The translations under genes and the position numbers were made by a program. From the NCBI GenBank assembly GCA_024741835.1, contig JAENRP010000068.1:62001-126000 (forward strand): a stretch of 64,000 bases of DNA, read 5' to 3'. Below, piece by piece: positions 1-11,149 of this stretch. The stretch's first letter is position 1; each line of letters begins with the position of its first letter. The notes beneath the pieces are model-generated. The model made no database searches. It saw only the letters and a program-made list of their open reading frames with translations, and was not told the DNA's origin. The DNA is from Diplocarpon mali. Lineage: Eukaryota; Ascomycota; Leotiomycetes; Helotiales; Drepanopezizaceae.

Positions 1-3000
1 AGAATAGGAGGCTCTAGTTCCTTTATTACCTACTTAGTTAGAATCGCAGTAGCTATGCAATTTCTAAAGCTCTAAGTCAGTTGTTTTACTTTTAAAGGTA
101 GTATAATAGAATCGCATTCCTTATAAGTATTATAAAACTTGTTTTAAAGCTATTATATATTATAGTAAAGGGTTAGTAAGGAATTTGCTAAGAATAGAGT
201 AATAGTATAGTATATCCTAATGCATATAGTGCGTAAGGTACTATAGAGAACTATAGATCTTTTAATATAGCTTCACTTCTTATAGAGTGGCTTGGCCTTT
301 AAATTTAACTATATAAACTTTATAGCTATTAGCAAAAGGCATTAGTACGCTTTTGCAATTAGTTATATAAAAACGTTTAAAAACCTTATTAATATAGGTA
401 TCTTAATAAAGTAAGATTATTTTATTTTATCGATCTCTAATTATATATACTCTTAAGAAGTAGTTAGCCAGTTCGCCACTTATAATTTCGAAGAGGTTGC
501 AAAGATCTCTCTTAAACTTATTATATATATCACCCTTCTTTGCTACTATAAGGAAGTTGTTAATATAAGTGATAATAAGAATCCGAGAGGCGCGGTTAAT
601 ATATATGTAATTATTAGTATTAAGAGGTTGAAAATCGAGCTTTTATAGCTTAGACTATAGCTTTTCTTACTATAGTTATAGAAATTGCTTTAAGCTATAT
701 AAGGCCTTAAGAAGCTTAAGATAGTAGTCTTAAGATAATAGAATAACCTTATCTTAAGTATATCTAAGAAGTAACTTGATATAAATATTAAAGTTAGCTT
801 TTAAATTAAGGAAAGCTATCTTAATATCAAACTAATTTAGCTTAAAGTTATATAGCGCTATAAGTGCAATTGCAATCTTCTAAACTATAGATTTGCATAC
901 TTTAATAAATATCTAATTATAATCTCGACCTTATTATTATATATAGCCTTATATAATAAATCTGACCTTCTATTAAGAGATTTCCCTATTTTAGTCTCTT
1001 TTTATTTTAAAAATAAGCCTTGATCTAAGTACTCTATTATTTTTAAAAAGTTTTAAGCGTTTTACTACTACTTATATATTCTTATAAGCAAGGGAATTAT
1101 ACTTAAAGTTGATCGCAGATCGCTATTTATTAGTATTATCGCAAGAGAGGGCTTGTTCGACTGTTTTTAAGTCATTTAAATATAGAAAGTCGAATAAGGC
1201 CATATAAAAGGCGCTTAAATAGGCTTCCTTATTATTAGAGTTGTTAGCTTTAAGTCCAAGAGCATAAGTTGAGCGAGTAGCTCTCTTTTCAAAAGGCTAA
1301 GGGTGAGCCTTATTCTTTAAACCAAGAGGTCTTCCTCTCTTTCTTAGAGTTGGAAGCTTAGCTTTAGTAGCTTCTTTTAAATCGACTCGCGGTCCCAGCC
1401 CAGGAGTGAAATCATTATAAGAGTTAGAAATGACTCGCGGTCCCAGCCTAAGAGTGAAATCGTAAGAGTCAGAATTGACTTGCGGTCCCGGCCCAGGAGT
1501 GAAAATATCGTTTTAAGAAGTGACTCGCAAGCCCAGCCTAGGAGTAAAATCACCCCTCAATTGCGGCTCTATAATTAGGCCGTCTTTATCAAATCGAACG
1601 TAAGAAGATCGAATAATCTTTTCCCTTATTTGCAATAGCATATAGATCTGATAGATACTTCTACTATTAAATCCGATAAGAGTACTTACCTCTACTCTTA
1701 AAGTAAGTTTATTATTCTAAGTTCGCTTTTCTTTCTCAATTAGCATATAAACGCGATAGCCTAGTACTTAAAGATATTTAACTAAAGGAGTATAAGGCTT
1801 ATTAGGCTTAATATTATCCCAAAAGACCTTATATAAAGTCTTACCACTTAGAATATCAGAAGTAGTAAGATTAGTAATATATATTACTAAAAGGAGGAGG
1901 TAAAGCTAGAGAAAGGAGGGGATATTTTAATCAATTACAGCTATTTGCAACTTTTCTATTAGTGTGCGAATTAATTATTCTAATCTACTATCTTATTCTA
2001 ATATATATAAAGTAGATTCTTTTAAAATCATACTAAGGTTTTCTATAAGTATTTATATCTATATAAGAGAGTACTCCTTACCTCTATCAATTCTCTACTA
2101 CTTAATTATACAATTATATTAAGTTTATAAGAGGCTAATCATCTTCTTATTTGCTTTAAAGGCATTAGATTTATTTATATAAGTCCATTCCTATTTAGCT
2201 ATTATAACTAAGTAAGTAAAGATAGAAGCGTATTTATAGCTATTAAAGCCAGTTGGCTTTAGATAAATAACATTGATATATAGCTCGTCAAGTGCCTTTA
2301 TAGGTCGAAGGCAAGCTAAACGTTTATTAATATATTAAAGAGGTCTGCCTTTCTCGCAAGGAGCGTAAATTCGCATCTTCCTTAATTTTATTTCCTTAAT
2401 CTGCATATTAGTAATAGTAGATTAGGTCTTTTTGACCGTTTATAGGCCAGCATAGCCTAATCGATAGTGCTAGAGCTTAATATTAAGAGGTCTATTCTTA
2501 ATAGTAGCTAGGAAAGCATATCCACTTATATAACTAAAGGAGTTAGTAGAAGGCTATTCCTTATTAATATATATATTATTATTAATAGTGCAAATTTCCT
2601 TCTTATTAGATAGAAACAGCTTGCTATTTTAATAGAAGCCTTTGATTTTATTAAGTTTACTACCTAAGTATAGGCAGATAGGTGATTAAGGTATATAAAG
2701 AGTATTAATTAACTTAAGAATATATACTTTTCTATTAGATTTAAGTGTATTAACTTTACAAGTACTAACGCTAAAAGGTTAAACAGATCTATTAACTATA
2801 CTCAAAGAGGGTAGATTATCTTAAGCAGTATAGGAAGTGAACTTAGAAAGATCATTAGAGATATACTCACTAGTACCTATATTATATAACCAACGATTCC
2901 TCAATTTTAATAAGAAGTAGGAGGTAGAAGAACTGACTCCCGGGCCTAGCCCGCGAGTGGAAATTGGCCCCAGGGTTAGTAATAGCATAGTATGCCCAAA

Positions 3001-4397
3001 GAGGTCATTATCTAACTCTTCGTCTTCCTTCTAAGTCTTCTTAAAAGGCTTCTTGCCTTTTAGTAATAATAGCAAGGACTTGTCGTCCTTGCCTTTAAGG
3101 TAATAGAATACGTACTTCTTCCTTAAGTCCTTCTCTTAAGCCTCTCTTTTCGATTTATTAATTGTAAAGCAATCTTCTGCCTTATAGTATAGCTTTAGTT
3201 ACTTATAATAAGGATAGGGGGAGTTAGGGGTAGTATTCCTAAAGGTGCTCTTCTTTAAGTCTTTAAAACCTCCCTTATTTTCTGACTTCTTATAGTTAGA
3301 TAAATGCGGCTTACTAGCCGATTTATTACTGTATAAGACGGTTCTATTCATTTTTAAACTTTGTAAGGCTTAAGCTTCGTTAGTAATATCTTTAATAAAA
3401 GCTTTAAGCGAGATCTCTGATTTTCGTCCAGCTACTATAACTAAGCGAAGGTTAAAGCGTTATTAATCTACCCAAATAGGCCATCTATTAGAATAGCTAA
3501 TAATAAATATGATAGGGTGCTAGTAAAAGGGAAGGGCAGAGTCGAGAGCTTCCAATTTAGTAATTAAAAGCCTAAAGGCGACGATGTAAGCTTTAAGTGA
3601 GTTAAAGTCGTCATATTTAATAGTAATATAGGTCTATATAACATTATATTCAAGCACTATTCCAAATCCTTTATACTATTTTTAAAGAGCTTCCTATATA
3701 TCTAAGGCAGATTTATTGCCTTCTATATAAGCTAATAGGCCTAGTTTACAATTAAGTATAATAGTAAGCTTTATCTGAGATTCCTTAGCTTCCTATCTAA
3801 CCCAATTATCCCTTTCCTTAAGTGTAATAGAATAGTCCTATAAGTTAACCTTAAGTAGAGCATATATTCTAGCTTTTATATAGAGATGCATAGTTAAGGC
3901 GTTTGACTTTGCAAGGTTCAAAACCTTATTCCTCTACTAGCTATAGTCCTTTACACCTTTAAGCTTTTAAGACTTAAGGAGGCTAAGGGCAGCCGAAGAT
4001 AATAATATCTTATTTATATATATATATATAGAATTATTAAAAGGAGGAGAAGGAGGAGGAGGAGGAGATAAACTATTAAATTCGAGTTTAAAGTACTATA
4101 TATCAGTCCCTTTAAAAATAGGTAATTCAAGCAGTAGAATACTTTTAGCAATTAAGCTAATAATCTCAGCTATCAGTCCTAATAATTCAGCTATAGTAAC
4201 GAATCTTGCGTAAGTTTGAATTATTACATAGCGCTCTAGAAAGGGAGTAGCCACTATTTTATTATTAAAATGATGCTTATTATATATCGTTAGTTAAGTA
4301 AAACTCAAAAATATCGATCAGCCTTTTCGTTTATAAAGGAGACTCTAATCGATAGAATTTATCGAATACTATTTATAAGCATATAGGGCTTATAACC
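1..4397 (-). mobile_element. Ty1/Copia retrotransposon body, RIP-degraded, 3' end beyond window
   Basis: Reading the minus strand from about 4260 down to 1 gives a degraded gag-pol in Copia order. Gag lies near 4250-3300 and a basic knuckle-like region near 3200-3000. The pre-integrase/integrase region lies near 2900-1850, with the integrase C-terminal signature WDNIKPNKPYTPLVKYL near 1820-1770. The Copia reverse transcriptase runs from about 1100 to 300, with FDIKIAFLN, KALYSLKQ and a later segment resembling the family's YFLGI-IRDR block. Nearly all in-frame stops are TAA or TAG at places where Gln is expected, as CpA-to-TpA mutation would produce. The order INT-RT identifies Copia rather than Gypsy. 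No functional protein can be made. The RNase H end and 3' LTR lie outside the window. Confidence 0.85.
1380..1560 (-). repeat. Four degenerate ~30-bp GC-rich repeats between integrase and RT
   Basis: The motif gactcgcggtcccagcccag plus ggagtgaaatc recurs with changes at about 1384, 1431, 1477 and 1522. On the minus strand it encodes a repeated DFTPGLGPRV-like peptide in the pol linker. A related unit occurs once more near 2936-2960. It is strikingly GC-rich against the AT-rich surroundings. Confidence 0.7.
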
Positions 4398-4644
4398 TAT
4401 AGCAAGAAGGTTCTCTAATAGTAAACTTGATAGTAAACTAGAAGAGGGCATGAAGAAGTATGAAGTGCAAACGACGATATTGGATATCTTAATTCATAAG
4501 AGCTCTCTAACTAAGAGCTATTTAAAGTAAGCGGCCTTCTTAGCAAAGGCGCTAAGTCATATGGGAAGTCATATGACATATCATATGTATAATATGTCAT
4601 ATAACAGATCATATGACAAATATATGACGGGCATACCTGCAACA
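4398..4644 (-). repeat. Copia 5' LTR of the inner element (LTR A)
   Basis: On the minus strand this 247-bp segment begins TGTTGCAGGTATGCC and ends just before GGTTATAAGCCC at 4397-4386. That 12-mer resembles the primer-binding site complementary to the anticodon arm of initiator tRNA-Met, the half-tRNA priming known for Drosophila copia, with one RIP-type G-to-A change. The same layout and length recur at 5313-5559. The LTR contains several palindromic TCATATGA blocks (about 4556-4630). Its terminal CA appears mutated to TA. The boundaries rest on the repeat and the primer site, not on a seen target-site duplication. Confidence 0.75.
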
Positions 4645-5312
4645 TAAGCTAATAGGCCTAGTTTACAATTGAGTATAATAGCAAGCTTCATCTGAGATTC
4701 CTTAGCTTCCTATCTAACCCAATTGTCCCTTTCCTTAAGTGTAATAGAATAGTCCTATAAGTCAACCTTAAGTGAAGTATATATTCTAGCTTTTATATAA
4801 AGATATATAGTTAAGGCGTTTGACTTTATAAGGTTCAAAACCTTATTCCTCTATTAGCTATAGTCCTTTGCGCCTTTAAGCTTTTAAGACTTAAGGAGGC
4901 TAAGGGCAGCCGAAGATAACAATATCTTATTTATATATATATATATAGAGTTATCGAAAGGAGGAGAAGGAGGAGGAGGAAGAGATAAACTATTGAATTC
5001 GAGTTTAGGGTATTATATATCAGTCCCTTTAAAAATAGGTGATTCAAGTAGTAGAGTACTTTTAGCAATTAAGCTAGTAATCTCAGCTATTAGTCCTGAT
5101 AATTCAGCTATAGTGACAAATCTTACATAAGCTTAGATTATTGCATAGCGCTCCAAAAGGGGAGTAGCCACTGTTTTATTATTGAAATAACGCTATTATA
5201 CGTCGTTAGTTAAGTAAAACTCAAAATATCGATCAGCCTTTTCATTTATAAAGGAGACTCTAATTGATAGAATTTATCAAATGCTATTCATAAGCATACA
5301 GGGCTTATAACC
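4645..5312 (-). mobile_element. Leader and N-terminal gag of a second, interrupted Copia copy
   Basis: This stretch is a close copy of the leader and first part of gag seen at about 3728-4397, including the run encoding a Pro-rich stretch and the TA-repeat near 4930. It stops exactly at the 5' terminus of LTR A. The copy is somewhat less AT-converted than the inner one. It contains the same primer-site sequence at 5301-5312 next to LTR B. It is best read as the 5' part of an older element broken by insertion of a sister element; a tandem duplication is the alternative. Confidence 0.75.
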
Positions 5313-5559
5313 TATAGTAATAAGGTTCTCTAATAGTAAACTTAATAGTAGACTAGAAGAGGGTACAAAGAAGTATAAGGTGCAAACGACGATATTAGGT
5401 ATCTTAATTCATAAGAGCTCTCTAACTAGGAGCTATTTAAAGTAAGCGGCCTTCTTAACAAAGGCGCTAAGTCATATGGGAAGTCATATGACATATCATA
5501 TGTATAATATATCATATAACAGATCATGTGACAAACATGTGACAGGCATACCTGCAACA
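5313..5559 (-). repeat. Copia 5' LTR of the outer element (LTR B)
   Basis: A 247-bp copy of LTR A with the same start (TGTTGCAGG on the minus strand), the same palindromic TCATATGA blocks (about 5470-5545) and the same adjacent primer-binding site. Equal length and colinearity support both LTR calls. Confidence 0.75.
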
Positions 5560-6869
5560 ATATAGTATATCAAAAGGAAAAAAATACTTGCCACTAGATT
5601 ACTTATTAATATCATTTGACTTGATTTTTACCACTGATAGTCATAAGCCCTCTACCTAAATCTGCGTACCTTACTGAAGGGGTAGCAAGGTCTTTCTGAA
5701 GAAAGTACTGTCGGCATCGGTACGCAGATTGCCTCTATACCGCTCCATTCCTTTGTTCCTAGGATCATCCTACAAACACATATCATATAGGTGTCGAGTA
5801 TACTTCGTGAGGACCCTAGACCGGTCTCTAACCAAGGGACTCGGCTATTATAGCATTCATAGGCTTAAAGGAATCGAAAAGGGTGGGCGACTTAAAGGTA
5901 TATAAGAATAATATCGGCCCTCTATAGAAGGGTAGACTTTACAATACGATCATAGTTTGGCTTTCTCATCCTATTCTATTCATTATGAAAGATCGATACC
6001 AGTACTGCACCTATGTAAAATATAATGGTTAGACTCTTATATAAGGAGCCAAGGTTCTAGATATATAAGGCTAAGTGGTGAAAGGCAAGGAGTTTTGATA
6101 CTCGTTTCTCCTCATACATAATATGACTATAGCGTTTCTTGCTTATCTTATATAGTTTACATCTAATATAGCATAAAAAAAAGCTTTACCGAGCGAGACA
6201 TGAATATTACTCGTAGACACATGTTAGGCAGTGAAATCTATACACAATTAGAAATAGTGAAGTATAAATACTAGTTTTCGTATTCTTGCACCTTACTAGA
6301 AATACATAACTGTTATAATTCTTGCACTTCAAGTCATGTCAAGAAGGGATTATTTGTTCACACCAGGCCTCTCATTGAGTATAAAAATTCCCCAACAGAC
6401 AACTCTATACCAGCAGACAAACTTTCAGTCAGGAGCCTCCTAGTAGAAACCAGGCCAGGAAAATGTTTGCTACATACTACCTTAAGTATGTTTTCTCTGA
6501 AATCTCAACTTCACAATTGCATCTTCATCCCTCCCTGGGCTTTGCCATGCCATATAGGATCGATTAAATACCTGTGCGGTGAGCACGCTCATAAAGATCT
6601 ACTGGGTATCATGTTTGCAAATGACCAAGTCTGTACTCTTACTCCCCTAACCCAAGTAGTCGATAGCAAATAAGTAAGAATGCAAGACAGAACATTTAGA
6701 TTTAGCCAGACTGCCTTTGAGGTCAACGCATAAGAACAGTTGCGATTCAAATCCTTTACTTGACTCACCTAACCATATGAACATATGAGCTCCTACAATG
6801 TGTATGATCCAAATCAGAACACTCCGGGTAGCCTATTTCCCTCCTGGAGATTTGCCGAACTCCTTTCCA
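5560..6869. other. Intergenic, no gene recognised
   Basis: Moderately AT-rich sequence between the retrotransposon and the first pseudogene. A perfect 12-bp inverted repeat (AATCTGCGTACC) lies at 5659-5670 and 5719-5730. The small open frame at 6467-6673 shows no family signature and I do not call it a gene. Confidence 0.6.
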
Positions 6870-7760
6870 GAACTCGAAGTGCCTATCGATATACAACGTT
6901 CCTAGACCAGAAATATGTAGCGTTATATAGCCACGAGTAAAATTTCGATGTCTTGCTTGAGAAAGTTATGCAGCGAAACTTTTTCCGCAACGCTGAACCA
7001 CCTACTAGGAAAAACGCCATATTCATCAGCGACACCCGAAACAATACAACCGCGATCGACCTTACTCTCGGGTGTATTGGGAGGCGATGCTGTATGAGCT
7101 ATTATATCCAATCCCATAGACCTAGCAATACGCGCAGCTGGAGAGATACAGTCAGAAATCAGTGCCCTTCAGACCGAGCAACGAATCTCGTACTTTGAAG
7201 TCCAATTGCCCCATATCCCAAAACACCTATATTATGTCCATGAGTGTCTTGTATCAAGCTGAGACCGCTGTGATGTCCCCACTGATGCTCTTGCTGCCAT
7301 TGTAGGAGTACCTTCTGTTGGTGGATGTGGCTGAGTATTTGCGTAGGTACCCATTCTACGATTGAAGGACTGTGAACACGAGAAGAATTTGGGATTGAAA
7401 TGTCTGTTTCTGTCCAAATCGGCGTTGGAGACGAATGGTTTACTCCAGCACTGAGCAGATGGATAAATCTTAAATTTTCAATTATCTTCAAATGTATTAC
7501 GCAAAAGTAAATAGAATTATAGTCTTTTTCCAGGTTCCTAGATCGCTTTAGCATCTTGAGTAGGATTGAGTCGACCAGTAGCTAGCTACCTACCCTCAGG
7601 GACATACTCTAGATTTGGAGCGACGCCTGGTATGTATGCAGCACTCTGGTATTCAATAAAAGCATGAGGGTGCTTCCGCCGAATGCTGTCTATGATGCCA
7701 TCGGCTTTGGCATTCTGTGGGAGAGACAGGAGAGCAGGGATGATTCTTCGCTGGGGGTTT
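6870..7760 (-). pseudogene. D-isomer-specific 2-hydroxyacid dehydrogenase, decayed
   Basis: Three segments read like a fungal NAD-dependent D-2-hydroxyacid dehydrogenase: an N-terminal exon near 7760-7590 (DGIIDSIRRKHPHAFIEYQS), a middle part near 7515-7195 ending in the Rossmann motif GVLGYGAIG, and a part from 7144 to 6923 beginning ARIARSMGLDIIAHTASP. The last two join cleanly through a 57-bp intron with GTACGA donor, CTGAC branch site and CCAG acceptor. After LLVAI at 6923 a TAA stop appears and the frame is lost, although an out-of-frame remnant (HFEFWKG, ISRRE) continues to about 6850. The catalytic Arg/Glu/His part is missing or shifted. The conserved start is also unclear. I infer a pseudogene. 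Confidence 0.65.
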
Positions 7761-8220
7761 TTTTTTCTTTTTTTTTTGGAAGATGAAGACTGACATTGGT
7801 TTTGTGATAACGAGGGGTTTGGGAGCCGAATTGTCTGAAGAGATGTGTTGAAGGAATAGCAAGATGTATAGTTCGAGACCACCATTACATGAGGTTTCAG
7901 GCAGGTTCTGGCGTTTGATAGGCACACCCGTAGTGCAGATTTTGAGCAACAGCAATCGCGATATGCAGCTCGAATGTCGTACTTGCTGCACCCCACGCTC
8001 CCTGCGCTCCCTGCGGAGGCGAGGGAAGTTCTCAGGTTAGTGCTCTCTGACGCTAAGATAGCGATAGGCTGATGAGGGGTCTCAAAGTTCTACCCCTCCA
8101 CAGTGCTTGATAGTTTCACATTCAAAACTGGCTTCCTGGATATAAAGCCTCGCAAAGCTCTTGCGAACTCGTTGATGCCGAAAATAATAGACGCAGTTTT
8201 TTTATCAGGCCCATAATGTT

Positions 8221-8968
8221 TTAGTTAGCCGGTTTCTTGCTCGCCAGCGCATCGTGCGCTTCTATGTCGACAGCCTCCCAAGGGTAGCAAATCCAAACAT
8301 CTCCAACGGTTCTAGCTGCCAAGTATCTATTGTCATCAAGCATATCATCGGGTAAATGGCCTTTCTTGTCCTTGTTCTTATTCTATTGAGAATTTAGCCC
8401 GCAACCTTGGCAAAGAAGAAGGTTAGGGAGGCTTACGTGTAGAACAAAGATAGAGAATACGGTCTTCTCTCCTTTGCCTCCCAACTTCTGTCTGGCAATC
8501 TCAACGTCCTTCTCCAGTTCCCTAACGGCATACTCCAGAGTTGTTCTGGTGTCATCAACCTCGTCAACAATCAGTATCCGCTTCCCAACTAAGTTCTCCA
8601 TCTCGCCTAAGCTTGTCAAGTCCAACCATTGTGTTCTGGTGACTTTGGTGCCGAGTCGCTCAACATCGCCGGGTGTTTCTCCTCCTGAGGCGTTGGAGGG
8701 AGGAAGCGCTTCGTAAAGGGAGAGACCGATGGCCTGAATGGGAATATTCGGAGAGCCTGGCTGCTTGAGGAAAGATCGCAGGATTCGGGCAGGTACATAT
8801 CCTCCTCCGCCGATCGCAATGATAAGCTGCGGTTTGAATTCCTCGAGTATCCGAGGAGCTGCCTCCTGGCATAGCTTATGGACCTGTCGCACTGCTGTGA
8901 GTCTCCGCTCTATCTGCTTGCGATCCATAACTTACGTCGTTGTACGTCACGTATTCTTTGACGACCAT
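8221..8968 (-). CDS. xpt1: Xanthine/guanine phosphoribosyltransferase (Xpt1-like)
   Basis: Three exons (8968-8936, 8883-8437, 8382-8221) give about 213 residues. The first exon encodes only MVVKEYVTYND; a 52-bp intron with GTAAGT donor then joins it to VHKLCQEAAPRI. The type I phosphoribosyltransferase signature is clear: ILIVDEVDDTRTT around residue 115 binds PRPP, and IIAIGGGGYVPARI and IQAIGLSLYE match yeast Xpt1. The last exon ends with YLAARTVGDVWICYPWEAVD followed by a Lys-containing tail. The enzyme family transfers phosphoribose to xanthine or guanine in purine salvage in the cytosol. The gene looks intact. Substrate choice between xanthine, guanine and hypoxanthine is by homology only. 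It is isolated between a pseudogene and an AT-rich stretch. Confidence 0.9.
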
Positions 8969-9029
8969 CTTCACAATATTGAAGCGACTGAGGTTGCAGA
9001 AAGGAGAAGAGCGTAGTAAATATCTGCCA

Positions 9030-11145
9030 AATCCAGTGGAGGTGAATCCAAAGGACTAAAATTCAGACTCCGAGGGGGCTATTGAGAGGCAGAAAGAAGC
9101 TAGCGGATGTCGCCTCGTGTGCTTGATAAATTCACGCCAGAAACCCTAAAATGACCCTACGACACCCCACCATTTCCTAAATCAGCTTCGTTGTGAATTA
9201 TGCCATCCTTTCTATATTATATTACACAATGATAAGGTTGGTGCCGTGAAAATACTGGTCAGCTGACCTAGCAGGAAATATAAAACTTTCGACTTAACGG
9301 ACGCCTATAGCCCAAGGTAACAGTGGCTACGAAATCACTTTGAGTATCTCTAAATTCGATAAACATTAAACTCTCTAATCTTTACCTTAGCAGACCTTGA
9401 AATATCCCTACTACTCGGAACTCTCTATGCTTCTCTTTAAAGTAGGCCCTGAGAATGGCTTTGAGAAATGTCTTTGAAATGACCCTTGAAACATCCTCAA
9501 TAGCCCTACTAATGGCCTGCTTTAGTTTAGTTTAAATTCTATATTTTTTCCTTTTCATATGCTATATTGAACTATATATTATAAATGAAAACCGCTATAG
9601 TCTGGTTTACGTATAAGGATAATTGGCCTAAAAACTCCTTGCGATTTACTATTAGCCTATCATACATATAGTTCCCGATTCCTTAGATGAGAGTCCAACC
9701 TATACCTTAGTTAAAAGTTGTTCCCTTTAGGTCTTAGCCAAGTATATTCTCAAAAGATGCCTTAGTAAATAGAGTCGCCTTAGATTCTTTATCTTAAGAT
9801 AAGCCTTTTACACTAATAGCAGCTATTTTTTTAATTATATCAAGCGTTTTACTAGTCGGCGGCGGCTCTCAATTATAACCCTTCTTATCAACTTTATATA
9901 AAATTATTGAAGTATATCCTTTTCCTCCTCCTCTTCCTTTTCAAATACTATAAGTTGCCTTTTTCTCCTCTGTATCCTTTATTGATCCTTTCCTTTAATT
10001 GTAGGTATATATTTAAATAATCTTAGAATACGCAAGCAAAGGTTGAAAGTAGATAGATAGGATTTGTAAAAGAGGTAGAATAGTATAAGGGAAAACTTTT
10101 ATTCTAACGTTTTCGAAAGTTCTAGCTCTATTCGACTTAGGATTTGTTTATCTTATTATCGAAAGGACTCAATCTCGGCTCTGCAGACTCTTAAAGAGTT
10201 ATAGGTTCGTAGGAGACACCGCGTATACGTATCGAGTTGTCATCTTCTTTAAATTCTAAACAGAATGTACCCTCTTTATTCTGTATTAAAACAGACCTTT
10301 ATAATAGAGTTCTGAAAATTATATCCAGTAGCTTGCGAAGGACTGTATATTCTAGCGCTAGCGACGGGCCGTAAAATAAATTAAATTACATAATAACTTA
10401 TTTTTCATTACTCAATTAAAACTTCGCAAGTTGAATATAAACTACTCTCTTGCTACTGATCTGACCGTGGCGAAGCGAGGTCCCCTGGTCCCGGACCTTG
10501 CGTAGGGCCACTGGGGCAAAGGCCTCGTGATATATGTTGCACATTCAATCAAAAGGCTTAGAGAAGGACCATATCGCTTCAGCTATCTTAAGCACCGCAT
10601 ATATACAATATTTCTTCTTTGCTCTAGATTTCGAGGCTATGTTTGCAAGCGACGTCAAGACAATGCCCTCTTGAAGTCATACTCCATTGGAAATAAGAAT
10701 TAGCTTATGATACAAACAGTAGCGGATATAGAAACCAATATTCCCCTTGTACTAGTTCCATTTTGACAATTGTCGTTCTACTTTGATCCTGCAGCATTTT
10801 ATTTTATAATTAGAATGGAAATACTGCTACCAGATCTCAAGATCCTATCTTTCAACATCAGTGTTAAAGTTCGACCTATTGAGACTACAATTTCAATCGA
10901 AGACATGCCAGTGCTCCGTTCGTGAAGCCCAAAATAATAGGCCATGAGAACCTCTTTTGCCCGGCGTTCTCCTTTTTAATCGATTTTCCTTCAAAGCGAT
11001 CTTTTCCCCCCACACCTACGTGTACATAAAGACCATGAGAACTAAACGCCTTGGGTTTTCAACCAAATCAAAGCTGGCGCATGGAAGGTTAGTGTAAGGC
11101 AAGGCGTGAGGGCGCAGATCGAAGCGAAAGAAGGCAGCGGAAAAG
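9030..11145. other. AT-rich intergenic stretch, no gene recognised
   Basis: From about 9180 to 10450 the sequence is AT-rich and stop-laden in all frames, like RIP-decayed repeats, but I could not align it to a transposon family. A short GC-rich island lies near 10461-10540. No open frame here shows a protein signature. Confidence 0.5.
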
Positions 11146-11149
11146 CCTT

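Noticed and set aside
4540..4630. Palindromic TCATATGA cluster considered as a CRISPR-like or regulatory array
   Set aside because: It lies within the Copia LTR and recurs with it at 5470-5545; spacing is irregular.
6467..6673. Plus-strand 68-codon open frame
   Set aside because: No family resemblance, no splice partner, in a gene-poor AT-rich stretch.
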